A stretch of DNA of 36,841 bases from Bermanella sp034112345 (GTDB lineage Bacteria; Pseudomonadota; Gammaproteobacteria; Pseudomonadales; Oceanobacteraceae), in contig JAWUVN010000052.1 in NCBI GenBank assembly GCA_034112345.1, forward strand, positions 1-36,841, given 5' to 3'. Positions within the stretch are counted from its first letter, which is position 1; the number at the start of each line of letters is the position of its first letter. The notes under the pieces were generated by a model that searched no databases, was not told where the DNA came from, and worked only from the letters and a program-made list of their open reading frames with translations. A program made the position numbers and the translations under genes. Positions 34,238-36,841 of the stretch are shown here, in pieces.

Positions 34238-34434
34238 ATTTTACGCGATACCATTTAGTTATTTATAGGTCGTGTTTTAATGCCTATAAAGAATATACAA
34301 GTACCTACCTGCCCTACAGCCCTTATATAACATGACCTTCAGCTTATTTTTAAATATTGACCTTTTACATGAAGCATAATAAATAGGCGTAAAAAACCCA
34401 GCGTTATTTTTGTTAAAAGTATTAAAAAACAGGC

Positions 34435-34461
34435 AAAAAAAAAGCCCACTATAATGTGGGC
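34435..34461 (-). terminator. Intrinsic terminator after torF
   Basis: Minus strand: GCCCAC (34461-34456), loop ATTATA, GTGGGC (34449-34444), then nine T (34443-34435). It lies 36 bp past the torF stop. Confidence 0.88.
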
Positions 34462-34497
34462 CTTCTATATATGTTCGGATTAATTCGCCGCTCTACG

Positions 34498-35115
34498 CTA
34501 CCAACCGAATTGCTTGCTCATTCCCAAAACTAAGGAATTGCCCTTTTCTTGATGGCGAGTAACGCTGAAATCAAAATCTACATTACCAGGCATAGCCAAC
34601 ACCCAGGTAACGCCGTAGTTCCAACGATCAGTTACTGCTGTATCTTTGTTATTTTGATAACCCAGTGTAAACGCTAAGCCGTTGCCACCCCAGTAATCAT
34701 AATTAGCAGCCACTTCATGGTACTGATAAGTGGCGTCTTCGTCTTGATAAGTACTTAAACGATAAGCATCCCAAGCAAGATTCACATTGTATTCCGAAAA
34801 CCCTGTTTGCTGTGCTCGCTCATAACGAATAGTGCCCAGACCAATGGACAGGTCACCTAAGCTAAAAGCAAAGCCACCGTAGGCATTTACTTCAGATGTA
34901 TCAAAGTCTTCTATGCTGCCCGTATAACCCCAAGCACCGGCATAAATGCCTAGCGGCCCTTGATAATCTACGCCAGCATTAAAGATAACGTCTTTATCAC
35001 TTTGCTTAATACCGCGAAAGGTATACTCGGTAGACGCGCCCATATTGGTGCTAATATCAGCATACGCTGGAATGGCCATCAACACGGCCGATAAAACTAA
35101 TAAATATTTAGACAT
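34498..35115 (-). CDS. TorF-family putative outer-membrane porin
   Basis: A 205-residue predicted outer-membrane beta-barrel of the TorF/TIGR02001 type. The signal peptide (1-19, MSKYLLVLSAVLMAIPAYA) ends before DISTNMGASTEYTFRGIKQS, the hallmark 'S-x-x-Y-x-F-R-G-x-x-Q-S' start of the family. Alternating hydrophobic/aromatic strands follow (YQGPLGIYAGAWGYTG, EVNAYGGFAFSLGDLSIGLG) and the last strand ends GMSKQFGW with a C-terminal aromatic, as barrel proteins need for BAM recognition. These porins are often next to amt/glnK, suggesting a role in nitrogenous solute entry, but the substrate is unknown. The Shine-Dalgarno is weak. Confidence 0.88.
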   Translation of the reverse strand: MSKYLLVLSAVLMAIPAYADISTNMGASTEYTFRGIKQSDKDVIFNAGVDYQGPLGIYAGAWGYTGSIEDFDTSEVNAYGGFAFSLGDLSIGLGTIRYERAQQTGFSEYNVNLAWDAYRLSTYQDEDATYQYHEVAANYDYWGGNGLAFTLGYQNNKDTAVTDRWNYGVTWVLAMPGNVDFDFSVTRHQEKGNSLVLGMSKQFGW

Positions 35116-35148
35116 CTACATTATTCTTAGAAGGAATCACTGCCGCGC

Positions 35149-35157
35149 ACTATAACA
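35149..35157 (-). promoter_or_regulatory. Extended -10 promoter for torF
   Basis: Minus strand TGTTATAGT (35157-35149), a TGn-extended -10 box 33 bp before the torF ATG. No good -35 box was found. Confidence 0.45.
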
Positions 35158-35274
35158 AGTCTTGGCTACTCATGGAACGTTAGGGCTAAGATGCTAGGAA
35201 ATTAAAAAGGTTCCACCTATTTAAATCCAATAACCAGCATGCATTTATTGATAAAAACATCATAGTAGGCCCAA

Positions 35275-35383
35275 TTGACCCGTTTCAAAAACCTTCAAAA
35301 GTAAACCCCCACCAAAAGAGATCGAGTATCCGTTTGAATTATGGGTTTAATTCAATCCCTGCCCCACATAAGGGGCACTTTTT
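35275..35383 (+). ncRNA. Candidate small RNA with intrinsic terminator
   Basis: On the plus strand there are two successive hairpins: TTGAATT (35334-35340), loop ATGGGTTT, AATTCAA (35349-35355); then TGCCCC (35360-35365), loop ACATAA, GGGGCA (35372-35377), C and TTTTT (35379-35383). The second is a standard intrinsic terminator, yet no plus-strand gene lies between it and crc more than 2.4 kb upstream. TTGACC at 35275-35280 could be a -35, but no good -10 follows at 17 bp, so the 5' end is uncertain. The layout (stem, single-stranded spacer, terminator) is that of a small regulatory RNA. Confidence 0.35.
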
Positions 35384-35446
35384 GCGCACGATAAACTGCT
35401 TACCAAATAAATTACAACGGCCACTCAGGACTTTTGTACCGCCCAC

Positions 35447-35477
35447 AAAAAAGGCCCATCTTTCGATGAGCCTTTTT
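35447..35477 (-). terminator. Intrinsic terminator after amt
   Basis: Minus strand: GGCTCATC (35472-35465), loop GAAA, GATGGGCC (35460-35453) with one G-U pair, then TTTTTT (35452-35447). It lies 43 bp past the amt stop. Confidence 0.9.
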
Positions 35478-35520
35478 CAGAAGAATCTAACCGCTTTAAA
35501 GTACGGCTAGGTATCCAGAA

Positions 35521-36786
35521 TTACTTGTTAGTGAATTCTGGGTAAGCTTCCATACCGCATTCTGCGATATCAACGCCTTCGTATTCTTCTTCTTCTGTAA
35601 CACGAATACCCATAACTGCTTTGATGATGCCCCAAGTAACTAGAGAAGCACCGAACACCCAAACAAAGATGGTTAATGCACCAATTAACTGACCGCCAAC
35701 TGTTGCGCCATCGTTAGTGAAAGGAACAACTAGCAGACCAAACAAACCAACCACACCGTGAACAGAGATCGCGCCAACTGGATCATCAATCTTAAGTTTT
35801 TCAAGAGTAAGGATAGAACCAACAACAATCAAACCACCAATCAAACCAATGATAGTTGCTTCGAATGGAGTAGGTGTATCAGGACCCGCTGTAATAGCAA
35901 CCAGACCAGCAAGAGCACCGTTAAGCGCCATTGTTAAATCCGCTTTCTTAAACAAGATGCGTGCAAACAATAAAGCACCAATCAAACCACCAGCAGCCGC
36001 TGCGTTAGTGTTCATGAATACAACCGCAACTGCGTTTGCACTTTCAGTGCTTGCAAGAGCAAGAACAGAACCACCGTTGAAACCGAACCAACCCATCCAA
36101 AGAATGAATGTTCCTAAAGTAGCAAGAGGAAGGTTAGCACCAGGAATTGCATTAACTTGACCGTTAGCACCGTACTTACCTTTACGTGCGCCTAACAAAA
36201 GAACACCAGCAAGAGCAGCTGCAGCACCGGCCATATGAACGATACCAGAACCCGCGAAATCAGAGAAACCAAAGCCAGACATTACAACTTCGCCAGCATC
36301 GTTCTCTATATCGTTAAGTGCGAACAATCCAAATACAGAATCGCCACCCCAAGTCCAGTTACCTTCCATTGGGTAAATGAAGCCTGTCATCACAACAGCA
36401 AAAATAAGGAAAGACCAAAGCTTCATACGCTCAGCAACCGCACCCGATACAATTGACATTGCAGTGGCTACGAATACAACTTGGAAGAAGAAGTCAGAAG
36501 AAGGAGAGTAAGTGTCGCCACCGGCTACGCCATCATTAGTAATACCAGACAAGAATGCATTACCCAGTTCAGGATACATAATTGAATAACCACATAGCAT
36601 AAACATGGTGCAAGACACTGCGAACAACGCAACGTTTTTAGTTAAAATTTCAGTGGTGTTTTTAGCGCGAACAAGGCCCGCTTCTAACATAGCGAAACCA
36701 GCCGCCATCCACATTACTAGTGCGCCACATACCAAGAAGTAAAAGGTATCCATGGCGTACTGAAGTTGGAAAATATTGTTTTCCAT
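35521..36786 (-). CDS. amtB: Ammonium transporter (Amt/MEP family)
   Basis: An inner-membrane trimeric channel for ammonium uptake. It is 421 residues with about 11 membrane segments and an exterior N-terminus that lacks a clear cleavable signal peptide. The twin pore histidines are His184 (GSGIVHMAGAAAAL) and His343 (GAISVHGVVGLFG). The N-terminal part MWMAAGFAMLEAGLVRAKNT and GNWTWGGDS are family signatures. The cytosolic C-terminus ends DIAECGMEAYPEF, the conserved tail that communicates with GlnK. GAGGA lies 6 bp before the ATG. glnK normally precedes amtB, and would be beyond the right edge; it is not visible. Regulation by nitrogen status is likely but no sigma-54 site falls inside the window. 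Confidence 0.97.
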   Translation of the reverse strand: MENNIFQLQYAMDTFYFLVCGALVMWMAAGFAMLEAGLVRAKNTTEILTKNVALFAVSCTMFMLCGYSIMYPELGNAFLSGITNDGVAGGDTYSPSSDFFFQVVFVATAMSIVSGAVAERMKLWSFLIFAVVMTGFIYPMEGNWTWGGDSVFGLFALNDIENDAGEVVMSGFGFSDFAGSGIVHMAGAAAALAGVLLLGARKGKYGANGQVNAIPGANLPLATLGTFILWMGWFGFNGGSVLALASTESANAVAVVFMNTNAAAAGGLIGALLFARILFKKADLTMALNGALAGLVAITAGPDTPTPFEATIIGLIGGLIVVGSILTLEKLKIDDPVGAISVHGVVGLFGLLVVPFTNDGATVGGQLIGALTIFVWVFGASLVTWGIIKAVMGIRVTEEEEYEGVDIAECGMEAYPEFTNK

Positions 36787-36841
36787 AATGTCCTCACATT
36801 AAATCTTCAATACGTTTTTAATAAACGTAAAAAATATAAAT

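Larger units (their letters stand above)
34163..34497. other. Intergenic region between sutA-like gene and torF
   Basis: These 335 bp hold no supportable gene. They contain the sutA promoter (34209-34237, minus) and the torF terminator (34435-34461, minus). The rest is AT-rich and unremarkable. Confidence 0.7.
35116..35520. other. Intergenic region between torF and amt with a probable small RNA
   Basis: These 405 bp have no supportable protein gene. They contain the torF promoter (35149-35157, minus), two plus-strand hairpins ending in a terminator (35334-35383) that no plus-strand gene explains, and the amt terminator (35447-35477). Confidence 0.7.

Noticed and set aside
1..36841. Mobile elements, CRISPR arrays, tRNA or rRNA genes
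   Set aside because: No transposase, integrase, regular spaced repeats, or tRNA cloverleaf was recognised by reading the intergenic regions on both strands.

Overview
The window is a stretch of chromosome from an AT-leaning gammaproteobacterium. Gene content and order closely follow Pseudomonas: the Chp/Pil twitching-motility chemosensory cluster, gshB-tonB3-yqgE-ruvX-pyrR-pyrB-pyrC', pilT-pilU divergent from yggS-proC, radC/coaBC-dut-algC-argB, pyrE divergent from crc, and a sutA-like gene close to amtB. The AT-rich bases and the altered linkage of these blocks suggest a marine Oceanospirillales-type relative (Bermanella/Oleispira/Thalassolituus-like) rather than Pseudomonas itself. The genus is inference. 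No phage, insertion sequence, CRISPR array, tRNA or rRNA is visible.

Layout. (1) 1-2450, plus strand: the 3' end of ahcY, metF, a small double-CDGSH iron-sulfur protein and rsmE, closed by a strong bidirectional terminator. (2) 2480-14743, minus strand: the complete Chp cluster, read pilG-pilH-pilI-pilJ-pilK-chpA-chpB-chpC. It includes a 2122-residue ChpA hybrid kinase with seven Hpt-like modules, two of which have lost the phospho-accepting His. (3) 14932-20797, plus strand: gshB, tonB3, yqgE, ruvX, pyrR, pyrB and a dihydroorotase-like pyrC' whose metal ligands are lost. (4) 20886-23562, minus strand: an unrecognised membrane-anchored protein, then pilU and pilT, the pilus-retraction ATPases. 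(5) 23717-25265, plus strand: yggS-proC. (6) 25414-30288: radC on the minus strand, then coaBC-dut-algC-argB on the plus strand. (7) 30416-32866: slmA, pyrE on the minus strand, and a Crc-like protein with a destroyed nuclease site. (8) 32956-36786, all minus strand: a secreted DUF3047 protein, a SutA-like RNA-polymerase-binding protein, a TorF-family outer-membrane porin and an ammonium transporter.

How the genes work together. Regions 2 and 4 supply surface sensing and retraction control for type IV pili, and the TonB3-like protein in region 3 may support the same machine. Regions 3 and 7 carry pyrimidine synthesis (pyrR, pyrB, pyrC', pyrE, with dut nearby). The end of the window looks nutrient-related: SutA (slow-growth transcription), Crc (catabolite control) and Amt (ammonium uptake).

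The window is mostly well-known biology. The least explained items are a probable small RNA on the plus strand between torF and amt (about 35275-35383), a SutA homologue without the usual acidic N-terminal tail, two tandem hairpins between ahcY and metF, and the 121-residue orphan protein next to pilU.
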